Notes: a model not told the origin generated them from the sequence alone. A stretch of 40,460 nucleotides of DNA from Acidobacteriota bacterium (GCA_003010405.1 PJLO01000020.1:1-40460), one strand, 5' to 3'. Shown: positions 32,061 through 40,267, counted from the stretch's first letter. Program-made: numbers and translations.

Positions 32061-32945
32061 GTGCATCCGGTGAGAACTATTTCCTTTGTCGGTGCTGGGG
32101 CGCTTGCCAGCGGTTTGGCGAAGTTGTTGCGCGCGCGAGGCTTCATTATTGATGAGATCATCACGCGCTCCGCGCCCGCGTCCAAGAGAAAGGCTGGAGT
32201 GCTGGCGCGCTCGGTAGGTGCAGAAGTAAGCACCCTCGACACCGCCAGGCTTCGCTGTGATGTGCTCTGGCTGGCGGTGCCGGACGGAGCCATAGAGACG
32301 GTTTCGCGTGCGCTGGCCGAGCGTGCGGAGCTGCCGTCGATCGCATTGCATGCAAGCGGTGCGCTGAACAGCACGGTGCTGGCAGCTCTTGCTGAGCGCG
32401 GCGTGCAGACAGGAAGCGCGCATCCGATGATGACTTTTGTTGCCGGTGAACCGCCGAGTCTGCGAGGAGCATGGTTCGCGGTTGAGGGGAGTCCCACGGC
32501 GGTTCGGGCAGCACGCGCAGTGGCGAGTAAGCTGGGCGCAAAGGTCTTTACTATCAAACCTGAAAACAAGACTCTCTATCATGCATTTGGCGCGATGCTT
32601 TCTCCCATGCTGGCCACCGAACTGGAATCGGCGGAGCAAGTCGGGTTGCGCGCCGGAATCAGCGCTCGCGATGTGCGCCGCATCATGGAACCAATAGTTA
32701 CGCGTACGGTGCAAAACGTTCTAAGGCAGGGAGCAGGAAAGTCCTTTAGCGGCCCGCTGGCCCGAGGCGATATCGGAACGGTCGCGTCGCATCTTGAAAC
32801 GCTCAGCGACTCGCCTGAGGCGCATGTTTATCGTGCGCTCATGGATTATGCAATAGGTGCATTGCCAGTGAAGCGATGCGACGAAATGAAAAGGCTCCTG
32901 CGCAAGCGAGGCTCAGGAGCCGGAAAACGAATGAGTGGCGCTTAG
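32061..32945 (+). CDS. Rossmann-like and DUF2520 domain-containing protein
   Basis: GTG 32061 gives 294 residues starting just before the dinucleotide fold (VRTISFVGAGALASGLAKLLRARG, motif GAGALASG at about residues 10-17). The second half (AFGAMLSPMLATELESAEQVGLRAGISARDVRRIMEPIVTRTVQNV) is the helical DUF2520 domain, related in layout to pyrroline-5-carboxylate reductase-like and 6-phosphogluconate-dehydrogenase-like enzymes. It is presumably an NAD(P)-dependent oxidoreductase, but no substrate is known to me. No Shine-Dalgarno is seen before the GTG; the 45-nt gap to the divergent NUDIX gene suggests a very short or leaderless transcript. It ends overlapping the ribA stop on the other strand. 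Confidence 0.87.
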   Translation: MHPVRTISFVGAGALASGLAKLLRARGFIIDEIITRSAPASKRKAGVLARSVGAEVSTLDTARLRCDVLWLAVPDGAIETVSRALAERAELPSIALHASGALNSTVLAALAERGVQTGSAHPMMTFVAGEPPSLRGAWFAVEGSPTAVRAARAVASKLGAKVFTIKPENKTLYHAFGAMLSPMLATELESAEQVGLRAGISARDVRRIMEPIVTRTVQNVLRQGAGKSFSGPLARGDIGTVASHLETLSDSPEAHVYRALMDYAIGALPVKRCDEMKRLLRKRGSGAGKRMSGA

Positions 32946-33586
32946 TGTCGCGAAGTTAACAGGTGTCCCATCTTGTCGCGCTTGGTGCGAAGATACTTTG
33001 CATTGCTCGGGTGGGCCGAGACCTCGGCTGGAACGCGCTCCACGACTTCGATTCCCGCTGCTTGCACCGCGCCGACTTTTTCGGGGTTGTTCGATAACAG
33101 ACGAATCTTGCTGACGCCGAGAGATTTCAATATTTGAACCGGCATATGGTAGCCGCGGCAGTCCGCATCAAAGCCCAGCTTCAGGTTGGCTTCGACCGTG
33201 TCGAGCCCCTGATCCTGCAATGCGTAGGCCTGCAATTTTGGCATGAGGCCAATGCCGCGCCCCTCTTGCTCTTCGTAGATCAATATTCCCCTGCCGAGTT
33301 CATTGATCTTCATCAACGCAAGCTCGAGTTGCTGACCGCAATCGCAGCGCAGCGAGTGGAAAACGTCCCCGGTGAGGCATTGCGAGTGGATTCGGACCAG
33401 GGGAGCATCGGCGTGGATATCCCCCATCACAAGAGCGACCGCTTCTTCCTTGCGGCGTTCCGCACCGTCCGGTGATCCGGTGGCGGGAGTTCCAGGGACA
33501 AAACCTTCAAATCCAAGAATTCGGAAATGCCCCCATATTGTTGGAAAATCTGCTTCAGCAATCTTTTTAATCGACATCGTATTCAC
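32942..33586 (-). CDS. ribA: GTP cyclohydrolase II
   Basis: This enzyme performs the first committed step of riboflavin synthesis, opening GTP to diaminohydroxyphosphoribosylaminopyrimidine. It has 214 residues from GTG 33586 (ATG 33577 is also possible). The zinc site is CLTGDVFHSLRCDCG with three cysteines. Active-site EEQEGRGIGLMPKLQAYALQ and the C-terminal VSKIRLLSNNPEKVGAV motif are intact. It is a stand-alone RibA: the DHBP synthase (RibB) domain fused to it in many bacteria is absent. No other riboflavin genes are nearby. It is convergent with the DUF2520 gene; the stop codons share bases. Confidence 0.95.
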   Translation of the reverse strand: MNTMSIKKIAEADFPTIWGHFRILGFEGFVPGTPATGSPDGAERRKEEAVALVMGDIHADAPLVRIHSQCLTGDVFHSLRCDCGQQLELALMKINELGRGILIYEEQEGRGIGLMPKLQAYALQDQGLDTVEANLKLGFDADCRGYHMPVQILKSLGVSKIRLLSNNPEKVGAVQAAGIEVVERVPAEVSAHPSNAKYLRTKRDKMGHLLTSRH

Positions 33587-33657
33587 TTTACTACTCTAGT
33601 ATAGACTCCAGCCGCGGTCCAGAGACTCAGTTCCGGTCGCGAGCCGAGTAAACTCAG

Positions 33658-33840
33658 TTACTCAGCTGTTCTTGCACTTGTTTTTGGTCGCTTCATGATG
33701 CTGAGAGCAACAGAGCCGGCCAGAACGGCAATAATTACGCCGAGCGCGTGCAGCGTTTGACTTTCGAAATAGTCGGCCACGAGCATCCTGACTCCAATGA
33801 AAATCAGAATAGTGGCCAGCCCTAAAAACAGAGATGGGCG
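33658..33840 (-). pseudogene. Remnant of a TerC-family membrane protein (C-terminal part only)
   Basis: Between ribA and the M28 gene the minus strand encodes an uninterrupted stretch of about 60 residues (RPSLFLGLATILIFIGVRML, then VADYFESQTLHALGVIIAVL, then AGSVALSIMKRPKTSARTAE) with a stop at 33658-33660. The two hydrophobic helices with FIGVRML and the small-residue second helix match the last two membrane segments of TerC/Alx-type proteins. The upstream part is missing: within about 10 nt the sequence runs into the M28 stop codon (33848-33850), and no start codon lies before the first helix. It is therefore a truncated gene left by a deletion. The family call is by pattern only. Confidence 0.5.
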
Positions 33841-33847
33841 GCTGAAT

Positions 33848-34834
33848 TCAGTGTGTATTCAGCGCGCGGATTGTTTCCATGACTACGTCACCTGCAATTT
33901 GCAGGCTTGCGGCGCTGCATTTATCGGGCGTGTCCTGCGTGGTGTGGTGGTAAAGGTTGTCGAAGCCATAATCAAGGTCGATGATATCGGCCACGGGAAT
34001 TCCAGCCGCACGAAAGGGAAGATGGTCGTCCTGAATGGTATTGCTTCTGACAAAGAAGTGAGATTGCTGCCCCGCTCGCTGGGCCGCGCGGTACACAACA
34101 TCCAGGAGCCAGGGAGTGGAATTCGTATCGCGGTCGATGTCCAGGTCTTTGTCGCCGATCATATCAAGCAGCAGGAAAGCTCTGATCTTTGCGGCGGTTC
34201 CATCCTCGGACCACTTCTTTGCCAGATGTTTGCTGCCATAGAGGCTATCGTCATCGGACCACTGAACCGTCGCTTCCTCGCCATCGGTAAATAGGAGCCA
34301 AATGCTATAGCCTTGTGGCGGGTGTTTATGAAGCTGATCGGCGATTTCCAGCATTAGTCCCACGTTGGAGCCGCCGTCGTTGGCGCCTACATAACTCGTA
34401 TTTTTGAGCGGAAGATTCGTGTCGTAGTGACCAGCCAGTACAATCACGCCGGGCTTCTTGCCGGGAAACTTGGCGATAATGTTATTCATCGCGAACGGTC
34501 CTGCAGCGGTTTGCACGTTGAACTTGTCCTGTTCAACTTGTGCGCCGTGCAGGTGGGCAAGGATAAATTGTTCGGCCTTGGCATGTCCCTCGCTGCCCAG
34601 GGGACGGGGGCCGAGCGCCACAAAATCCTTGAGGTTTTGGAAAGCTTTCTGTCCGTTCACTTTCAGCGCAGGGGGCGTCTCCGGTTTTGGATCGTAATCT
34701 TCGGCGCTCAACTGGGGCCGAGATACCTGAGACTGTGCAGCCGCGGTCTGCGTGCCGGGGGCGCTCTGGCGGCAAGCGCCGATGAGCAACATCGAAAAAG
34801 CCAGCAAAAAAGCTGGAATTGTAAAATCTTTCAT
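33848..34834 (-). CDS. M28-family metallopeptidase lipoprotein, glutaminyl-cyclase-like
   Basis: ATG 34834 gives a lipoprotein signal (FLLAFSMLLIGAC, lipobox LIGAC) and a 328-residue protein, so it acts at the outer face of a membrane. The zinc-exopeptidase core is clear: VIVLAGHYDTNLP, SYVGANDGGSNVGLMLEIAD, LLFTDGEEA and LLLDMIGDKDLDID. Near the C terminus DDHLPFRAAGIPVADIIDLD and NLYHHTTQDTPDKC resemble glutaminyl-peptide cyclotransferases more than aminopeptidases. It may form N-terminal pyroglutamate on exported proteins or act as a peptidase. It lies 47 nt after tatC and probably shares its transcript, which fits a substrate exported by the cell. Confidence 0.82.
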   Translation of the reverse strand: MKDFTIPAFLLAFSMLLIGACRQSAPGTQTAAAQSQVSRPQLSAEDYDPKPETPPALKVNGQKAFQNLKDFVALGPRPLGSEGHAKAEQFILAHLHGAQVEQDKFNVQTAAGPFAMNNIIAKFPGKKPGVIVLAGHYDTNLPLKNTSYVGANDGGSNVGLMLEIADQLHKHPPQGYSIWLLFTDGEEATVQWSDDDSLYGSKHLAKKWSEDGTAAKIRAFLLLDMIGDKDLDIDRDTNSTPWLLDVVYRAAQRAGQQSHFFVRSNTIQDDHLPFRAAGIPVADIIDLDYGFDNLYHHTTQDTPDKCSAASLQIAGDVVMETIRALNTH

Positions 34835-34881
34835 GCGGACTGGATCTATTTGTATTTTCCGAAAGCGCCGACGTCCGTTCA

Positions 34882-35679
34882 TCAGTTGCTGCTCTCCGCA
34901 CGTTTTTTGCGCTGCTTGGGATGCACCAGGTATGCGACTGCAATGCTGATCGTGTAGAGAACGATCATTGGAGCAGCGAACAAGCACATATTCATGATAT
35001 CCGGAGTCGGAGTGATAATGGCCGCGATAACGAAAATGATGAAAATAGCGTAGCGAAAATTCCGCCACATGAAATCCGCGCTCAGGATACCGAACAGGGC
35101 AAGAAAGAACACCAGGACCGGCATCTCAAAGACCACGCCGAGTCCCAGTACGATCGTGAGAAACAGCTGCGTGTATTCGTTAATCGTAATCATGGGAGTG
35201 AACTGCGCGCTGTAGGCGACCAGGAACTCCAATGCGGACGGATACACAACCTTGTAAGCGAAGAACCCACCGGTAACAAACAGCCCGACGGTGCTGATCA
35301 TGAATGGCGCCACATAACGGCGCTCGCGTTTGTAGAGGCCAGGCGCAATGAATGCCCAGACCTGATAGAGCACGAACGGGGACGCCACGAAGATCCCCAT
35401 AAGCATACTGATCTTTATATACAGGTTGAAAGGATCAATTGGGTTGGTGTAGACGAGCTGGACAGGAAGATGGTGGGCTAGCAGAGCATCGGTAATTGGC
35501 TTCTGCATCCAGCTGAAGATTCTTTCATGCCAAGCGTAGCAGACAAAGAAGCCTACAACAACGGGAATGGCGCTCCAAATAATGCGCTTCCTGAGTTCCT
35601 CTAGGTGTTCGAGAAAACCCATGGAGGCCAATTCCTGCTTTTCTTTGTGATTTTCTGTCGCGGTACCGGTATCTTCCAT
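34882..35679 (-). CDS. tatC: Sec-independent protein translocase TatC
   Basis: This is the core receptor of the twin-arginine export system, a 265-residue inner-membrane protein with six predicted helices. It has the conserved MGFLEHLEELRKRIIWSAI start (about residues 20-38), the YIKISMLMGIFVASPFVLYQVWAFIAPGLYKRERRY region that reads the twin-arginine signal, and the late FRYAIFIIFVIAAIITPTPDIMNM helix. A hydrophilic leader of about 18 residues precedes the family domain. It is downstream of tatA/B (23-nt gap) and upstream of the M28 gene. Confidence 0.95.
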   Translation of the reverse strand: MEDTGTATENHKEKQELASMGFLEHLEELRKRIIWSAIPVVVGFFVCYAWHERIFSWMQKPITDALLAHHLPVQLVYTNPIDPFNLYIKISMLMGIFVASPFVLYQVWAFIAPGLYKRERRYVAPFMISTVGLFVTGGFFAYKVVYPSALEFLVAYSAQFTPMITINEYTQLFLTIVLGLGVVFEMPVLVFFLALFGILSADFMWRNFRYAIFIIFVIAAIITPTPDIMNMCLFAAPMIVLYTISIAVAYLVHPKQRKKRAESSN

Positions 35680-35702
35680 CGGAACTCTGTTTTCTTTCCC
35701 GG

Positions 35703-36155
35703 TTAGCCCGTCTGTTGAGCAGAGTCGCCAGAGGTCGGTGCCAACTTAGGCTTGGGGTTTTCGGAAGTTGCGCTGGCTTGCATTGATATCGTAATGGCTT
35801 CTGCAGGAGGTGCCGATATTGTTTCAGGGGACGCCGATTGCGGGGCGAGGTTCTGTGGGGCAAATGCCATCCGGGCGGTCTTCAATAATTCAGCCCGTGC
35901 GCTGTCAATTTCGGAAATGGCCGAAACGATCGCAGGAGGCACTAAAGATGAACTCTTCTGTGCTCCCGGCTGAGTACTTGGCGTGGTCTTCTCCTCGGCC
36001 TTTTCTATTTCGGACTGGAGCTGATTCTTGAAGTCGTTGGACGCGCGTTTGAATTCGGCTATGAACCTGCCGATCTGGCGTCCAATCTCGGGTAACTTTT
36101 TGGGGCCGAAGAGAAGCAGCGCCAGAAAGAAAATGAATAGCATTTCGCCGTTCAT
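35703..36155 (-). CDS. tatA: Twin-arginine translocase TatA/TatB family subunit
   Basis: The 150-residue protein has an N-terminal membrane helix (MLFIFFLALLL) and then the signature FGPKKLPEIGRQIGRFIAEF (about residues 16-35), the hinge and amphipathic helix of the family. A charged helix and a long Ala/Pro/Ser-rich tail follow. The FGPKKLPE motif and length suit either TatA or TatB; no second copy is visible, so it may serve both roles, as in some minimal Tat systems. It starts the tatA-tatC-M28 unit. The ribosome site before ATG 36155 is weak. Confidence 0.9.
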   Translation of the reverse strand: MNGEMLFIFFLALLLFGPKKLPEIGRQIGRFIAEFKRASNDFKNQLQSEIEKAEEKTTPSTQPGAQKSSSLVPPAIVSAISEIDSARAELLKTARMAFAPQNLAPQSASPETISAPPAEAITISMQASATSENPKPKLAPTSGDSAQQTG

Positions 36156-36471
36156 ATCCGGCCATCATACACGGCATTCCGACTCCTTGTAAGGTGGAAA
36201 CCGGCGGGGATTTGGGGTAGATCTTACTTTGGCGGCCTCAGTTCGGATTGGATCAGGGAGGCCGAAGAAATTGCGAAGCCAAATAGGTAAACTTGGCATC
36301 TGAATGAGAGAAGCGGGTCTCAATTTCGGAACACAGCATCGCGCCGTACTAACCAACTTCGTCGCGAAACTGCTATACTATTGTGAAATCAAGGGTTGTA
36401 GCTTTCCCAAGGTCAAGGCGCAACAAAACATTCAGGCAACGCTCATGGGCAGGGCAAAAAAGGAATCAACA
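36156..36471. other. Divergent intergenic region between tat operon and S41 protease gene
   Basis: This 316-nt stretch holds no convincing gene. On the plus strand tgcTATACT at 36371-36379 is an extended -10 box, which would start a leader of about 85 nt before the S41 protease. An in-frame ATG at 36445 could lengthen the protease N terminus, but the site at 36472 has the better Shine-Dalgarno. No minus-strand promoter for tatA was recognised. Confidence 0.4.
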
Positions 36472-38097
36472 ATGGCAGGACGCTCCCGTCGCTCACCGAT
36501 CTTAGTTTTTCTCGTTATTCTGACTTGCGGCTTTCTTGGAGTGGTATTCGGACGAACCGGATCAGCTCCGGCGAGTGGCGACACGGATATGCGCGATTCT
36601 GTGCGTACCTTCGCGCAGGTTTACAGCGTCATTGAGCAGAACTATGCGGACAAACTGGATGCTGACAAGGCAATATACGACGGCGCGATTCCAGGTATGT
36701 TGCGCGTACTCGATCCTCACTCGAACTTCTTCGATCCGAAACAATATTCGGCTCTGCAAGAGGAGCAGCGCGGCCGTTACTACGGCGTGGGCATGCAGGT
36801 GGGGCCTCGCAATAATCGGGTAATCGTCATTGCGCCATTTGCCGGCGCGCCCGCTTACCGAGCCGGAATTCGTCCCGGGGACATCATTGCGGCGGTCGAC
36901 GGAAAGCCCACCGACAACATGACGACGAGCGACGTTGCTGATCTGCTCAAGGGACCAAAAGGCACTACTGTCCGCATCTCAGTCTTGCGTGAAGGCACCG
37001 TGAAGCCTTTGGAGTTTTCGGTGGTGCGTGACGAGATTCCGCGCTACTCCGTCGATCTCCATTTTATGATTCGCCCCGGCATCGGCTATTTGCACATCAG
37101 CGGCTTCCAGGAGACAACCGATCAGGAAATTACGGCCGCGCTGGACGAAATGGGAGAGCTCAAAGGCCTGGTTCTGGATTTGCGCAACAACCCCGGCGGC
37201 CTGCTTAGCGAAGGCGTCAGCGTTGCAGACAAGTTCCTCAAGAAGGGGCAGGTCATCGTCAGTCATCATGGCCGCAACTCACCGGAGAAGGTCTACCGTG
37301 CAGCTCATGGCAGCACCAAGGATTATCCGATCGTGGTCATGGTGAACCACGGTACGGCTTCTGCCGCAGAGATCGTCTCAGGCGCAATTCAGGATCACGA
37401 TCGCGGATTGATTGTCGGGGAAAGTACGTTCGGCAAGGGACTGGTACAGACGGTTTACCGCCTGAGCGAAAATACGGGGCTGGCCCTGACTACCGCCAAG
37501 TACTACACCCCGAGCGGACGCCTGATTCAGCGTGACTATAGCGGCGTGTCGCTTTATGACTACTATTACAACCGCAATGCCAACGATAACTCTATTAATG
37601 GCGTGAAGCAGGACGATGCCAATCGCGAAGTCAAGCTTACCGACAGCGGACGCACCGTCTATGGCGGTGGCGGAATTACGCCGGATGTAAAGTTCCCGCC
37701 AATTAAGGCAAACAAGTTTCAGGAAGAGTTGCTGCGCAAATACGTTTTCTTCAACTTTTCGAAACGTTATTTGATCAAACATGAAATCAATAAAAACTTT
37801 CAGGTGGACGAGGCGGTCATGCAGGATTTCCGCAATTTCCTGACGGATGCCAAACTGCCCTACACGGAAAAAGATCTGGCGGATAACATCGAATGGGTTC
37901 GTTCCAGCATCAAGAGCGAGCTGTTCGTGGGCGCCTTCGGACAGCAGGAGGGATTGCGCGTACAAGCCGAGTCCGATCCCAACGTGCTCAAGGCTCTTGA
38001 ACTGATGCCCAAGGCCAAGGAACTCGCGGACAACGCCCGCAAAACCATTGCCGAACACAATCAGGCGCGGTTGGCCGCAAAGGGAAATCAAGAATAA
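36472..38097 (+). CDS. S41-family C-terminal processing protease
   Basis: ATG 36472 with aaaagga seven nucleotides upstream gives 541 residues. An N-terminal signal anchor (SPILVFLVILTCGFLGVVFG) places it in the periplasm. A PDZ domain (VIVIAPFAGAPAYRAGIRPGDIIAAVDGKPT) lies at about residues 115-200. The Ser-Lys catalytic pair is Ser297 in HGTASAAEIVSGA and Lys322 in STFGKGLVQT, 25 residues apart as in E. coli Prc/CtpA. Such proteases trim or degrade exported proteins and peptidoglycan hydrolases. The C-terminal 150 residues are helical and charged. It is transcribed alone, ending at a strong terminator shared with the convergent porin gene. Confidence 0.93.
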   Translation: MAGRSRRSPILVFLVILTCGFLGVVFGRTGSAPASGDTDMRDSVRTFAQVYSVIEQNYADKLDADKAIYDGAIPGMLRVLDPHSNFFDPKQYSALQEEQRGRYYGVGMQVGPRNNRVIVIAPFAGAPAYRAGIRPGDIIAAVDGKPTDNMTTSDVADLLKGPKGTTVRISVLREGTVKPLEFSVVRDEIPRYSVDLHFMIRPGIGYLHISGFQETTDQEITAALDEMGELKGLVLDLRNNPGGLLSEGVSVADKFLKKGQVIVSHHGRNSPEKVYRAAHGSTKDYPIVVMVNHGTASAAEIVSGAIQDHDRGLIVGESTFGKGLVQTVYRLSENTGLALTTAKYYTPSGRLIQRDYSGVSLYDYYYNRNANDNSINGVKQDDANREVKLTDSGRTVYGGGGITPDVKFPPIKANKFQEELLRKYVFFNFSKRYLIKHEINKNFQVDEAVMQDFRNFLTDAKLPYTEKDLADNIEWVRSSIKSELFVGAFGQQEGLRVQAESDPNVLKALELMPKAKELADNARKTIAEHNQARLAAKGNQE

Positions 38098-38115
38098 CCA
38101 AAGGACATTGCAGCA

Positions 38116-38150
38116 ATAAAGAAGGGCTCCGCGACGGGGCCCTTCTTTAT
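38116..38150. terminator. Intrinsic terminator between convergent genes
   Basis: ataaagaagggc (38116-38127) pairs perfectly with gcccttctttat (38139-38150) around an 11-nt GC-rich loop. T-rich arms on both strands make it a bidirectional terminator for the S41 protease gene and the porin gene. Confidence 0.85.
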
Positions 38151-38170
38151 CGCTCAGCTAAAAAGACCCT

Positions 38171-39535
38171 TTACTTGCTCTCGCTGGGCTCCAGTACGAA
38201 TACCAATCCTGCATCAACGGTGGTCTGTCCTTTCACAAATGAGGACACTCCGCGCTGGAAGAAGTTCTGATTCGAGCTGTCGTGCCGGTACTCCAGCCGG
38301 GACAGAAGGTGTCTGGCAAGTTTCCGCTCGATGGTTGCCGTGATCTCGTTCATGTGCTGAGCTTTGCCCGTGGTAAATCCGTCATGGTCGTTAAAGTACT
38401 CATAGCGCGCTGCCACGGCCAGCTTAGGATTGAAGGCATATCTTGCGTAGCCCGCGATGCCGCTCCAGTCGACCGGTTTGCGCGTGGTCACCAGCATGTT
38501 TTCTCGGCCATAGTCAAAGTTCGCCTGCAGCGACAGCTTTGAATTCGGATTGAAGGCTACAACAGTGTCAGTAAGATGACGTGAGGAACCGTTGTAGCTG
38601 GTCTGTTCGGGGCCGCCGAGATAGGTCTCCGTTATCGATAGTTTTTTCGTAACATGCCAAGCGACACTGGCGCCGCCAGTCTTGCCGGTATTGTTGTCAA
38701 CCAGGCTGTTCCAGCCGTTCACTGCGAAACCCGTAATCGACAACTTGTCATTAAACGTGTACTTTGCTCGGGCGCCAAAGTGGTAGAAGGGAACCGCGTA
38801 ATAGAACAAGAGGCCGCGGGAGTAGTTCCAGTTTTCGCTGGTTTCTATCACTTCCGCGCCTGCGGGAGTAACGAATTTACCGACATCCAACTGCAGACCC
38901 TTTCCGACTGGAATGAGATAAGACAAGTATCCCTCCTTGAAATACTGCGCAAATCCAAGTCCGGCCGGATCGGTTCCGTTTACCACATTCATGGCCTGGC
39001 CAAATCCCATTGAAAAGCGGAATCCGAGCGGATCGCTTTTCTTGGGTGCTTTGTCCAACTGAAATGAAATCAGGTTCAGTGCGAACTGATTGTTATTTGA
39101 TTGGAACGGCTCTGTGACAGTACCTCCCGCAGGATGGTTGGCGTTATATCCGTAATAAACGTCGGCAGCTGCGGTTAGAGTTACACCGCCGAGCACACTG
39201 TTTATTGCGGCCATGGGATTCGCAGCCTCGGAAGCTTCTGAAGTATGCTCGGCTGCGGCAGTTCGCGTGTGCGTTCCAGCTGCCGTGTGGGTTTCAGTTG
39301 CCATGATCGTTGCAGTTGGCGTCGCAGTGTGCGCGGTCGTCGCGGCTGATGCTGTGGTGGCGGCAGTTCTCTTCAGTGCGTCTAGTTCCACTCGAACCGC
39401 CTCTAGCTGCTTCTCCAGGGCTGCGATCCTTGCGTCAACATCGGAACTGGAAGCTTCGGCTGCAAATCCAGCAGGTACAGTGGATGCGAGGAACATTAAC
39501 ACCAGCGCCGCCGAACGGAGGCGTTTCATGGTCAT
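38171..39535 (-). CDS. Outer-membrane porin with N-terminal coiled coil (Bbp2/OmpL-like)
   Basis: The 454-residue protein has a signal peptide (MKRLRSAALVLMFLASTVPAGFA), a short coiled coil (DVDARIAALEKQLEAVRVEL), and a Thr/Ala/His-rich linker to about residue 105. A beta-barrel domain then begins VLGGVTLTAAADVYYGYNAN and runs through LDVGKFVTPAGAEVIETSEN and WNYSRGLLFYYAVPFYHFGA to the final YRHDSSNQNFF...VDAGLVFVLEP. This matches the putative beta-barrel porin-2 family. The coil may tether or trimerise the barrel through peptidoglycan. ATG 39535 has GGAGA five nucleotides upstream; ATG 39529 is also possible. Substrate unknown. Confidence 0.86.
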   Translation of the reverse strand: MTMKRLRSAALVLMFLASTVPAGFAAEASSSDVDARIAALEKQLEAVRVELDALKRTAATTASAATTAHTATPTATIMATETHTAAGTHTRTAAAEHTSEASEAANPMAAINSVLGGVTLTAAADVYYGYNANHPAGGTVTEPFQSNNNQFALNLISFQLDKAPKKSDPLGFRFSMGFGQAMNVVNGTDPAGLGFAQYFKEGYLSYLIPVGKGLQLDVGKFVTPAGAEVIETSENWNYSRGLLFYYAVPFYHFGARAKYTFNDKLSITGFAVNGWNSLVDNNTGKTGGASVAWHVTKKLSITETYLGGPEQTSYNGSSRHLTDTVVAFNPNSKLSLQANFDYGRENMLVTTRKPVDWSGIAGYARYAFNPKLAVAARYEYFNDHDGFTTGKAQHMNEITATIERKLARHLLSRLEYRHDSSNQNFFQRGVSSFVKGQTTVDAGLVFVLEPSESK

Positions 39536-40047
39536 GTTGTTCTCCTGTTTTGCGTCAATCAGCCAGGGGCAAAAGTGATCGGCAAAAATGTTAAGGGGTG
39601 ACGCGAGAGTAGCTTGACTTACTCTGAAATGCCAATTTCTTTTCTTTATTGCGACGATAACGTAAGGTTATGTTGGCTTTCTGGGAGGGAATACAGACTC
39701 CTGTATATTTACGCGCGACACGGTTACGAAGATGAGCCTTGCCCATCAAGCCATCTTCATCAGGCTCCTATGCGGCATTCACATGTATGGCAGGCTCACC
39801 CGCGCTGTGTGGGCGCTGAGCAAGCGCCTCGACCGCCACCGTCCTCTGCTGTCTTGGATGAAGGGGTGCGGGCAATATGCGAGATTCTCCATGAGGTTGG
39901 GGCAAATTGACTACTGCTCAGCCACTGTCATTTCATAGTGGCAAAGCAGTCGCCAAGCAGTGCCCGTACAGTAATTGTTGAAACGTCCTGAAAATACAGG
40001 GATTACGCGGAAAAAGCACCAGGGATTTCGCGGAAGCTAAGAATAGA
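39536..40047. other. Gene-poor region after the porin gene
   Basis: About 510 nt without a gene I can support. Two short plus-strand open frames (39614-39910 and 39732-39938) overlap each other, have no ribosome site and resemble no family I know. At its end two imperfect direct repeats of agggattwcgcggaa stand at 39998-40012 and 40021-40035. The region leads into transposase-like and IS sequences, so it is probably the edge of a mobile-element insertion zone. Confidence 0.4.
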
Positions 40048-40167
40048 ATGGATTCTTATTCCGCTCCTAGCGGAGCGGCAAATCCATCTCCAGGAAAAGA
40101 TGGTAAAGTAAAAGGATATTCGGAAGCGTTTCAAAAGAGAGTAGTACGAAGATTATTGATATGTTAA
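40048..40167 (+). pseudogene. Truncated transposase-like ORF (N-terminal fragment)
   Basis: A 39-residue open frame (ATG 40048, stop 40165-40167) reads MDSYSAPSGAANPSPGKDGK followed by VKGYSEAFQKRVVRRLLIC. The YSEAFQKRVVRRLL part resembles the start of IS3-type or similar helix-turn-helix transposase subunits, just before the expected helix-turn-helix, but the frame stops there. It is most likely a remnant. The surrounding sequence is more AT-rich than the genes upstream. Confidence in the family is limited. Confidence 0.35.
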
Positions 40168-40192
40168 AAACCTAATACAAGGGAGAAATTGT

Positions 40193-40267
40193 ATGCTTGG
40201 TATTGCGCTTGTATTCGCGGCTGTAATCATGGTATTTGGTGTAAGTAAACTACACCTGAATAAGTAG
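40193..40267 (+). CDS. Putative 24-residue single-helix membrane peptide
   Basis: ATG 40193 is preceded by aagggagaaatt, a good Shine-Dalgarno about six nucleotides away. The product starts MLGIALVFAAVIMVFGVSKL and ends HLNK, a single hydrophobic helix with a positively charged end. The stop codon TAG (40265-40267) coincides with the likely left edge of the IS5-type element. It might therefore be a real small protein or the 5' part of a longer gene cut by the insertion. No homologue is known to me. Confidence 0.35.
   Translation: MLGIALVFAAVIMVFGVSKLHLNK

Noticed and set aside
39614..39938. Two overlapping short plus-strand ORFs after the porin gene
   Set aside because: No ribosome site, no recognisable family, mutual overlap in different frames, and position in a gene-poor region.
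39998..40035. Repeat pair considered as a CRISPR fragment
   Set aside because: Only two copies, imperfect, with an 8-nt gap between them; no cas genes in the window.
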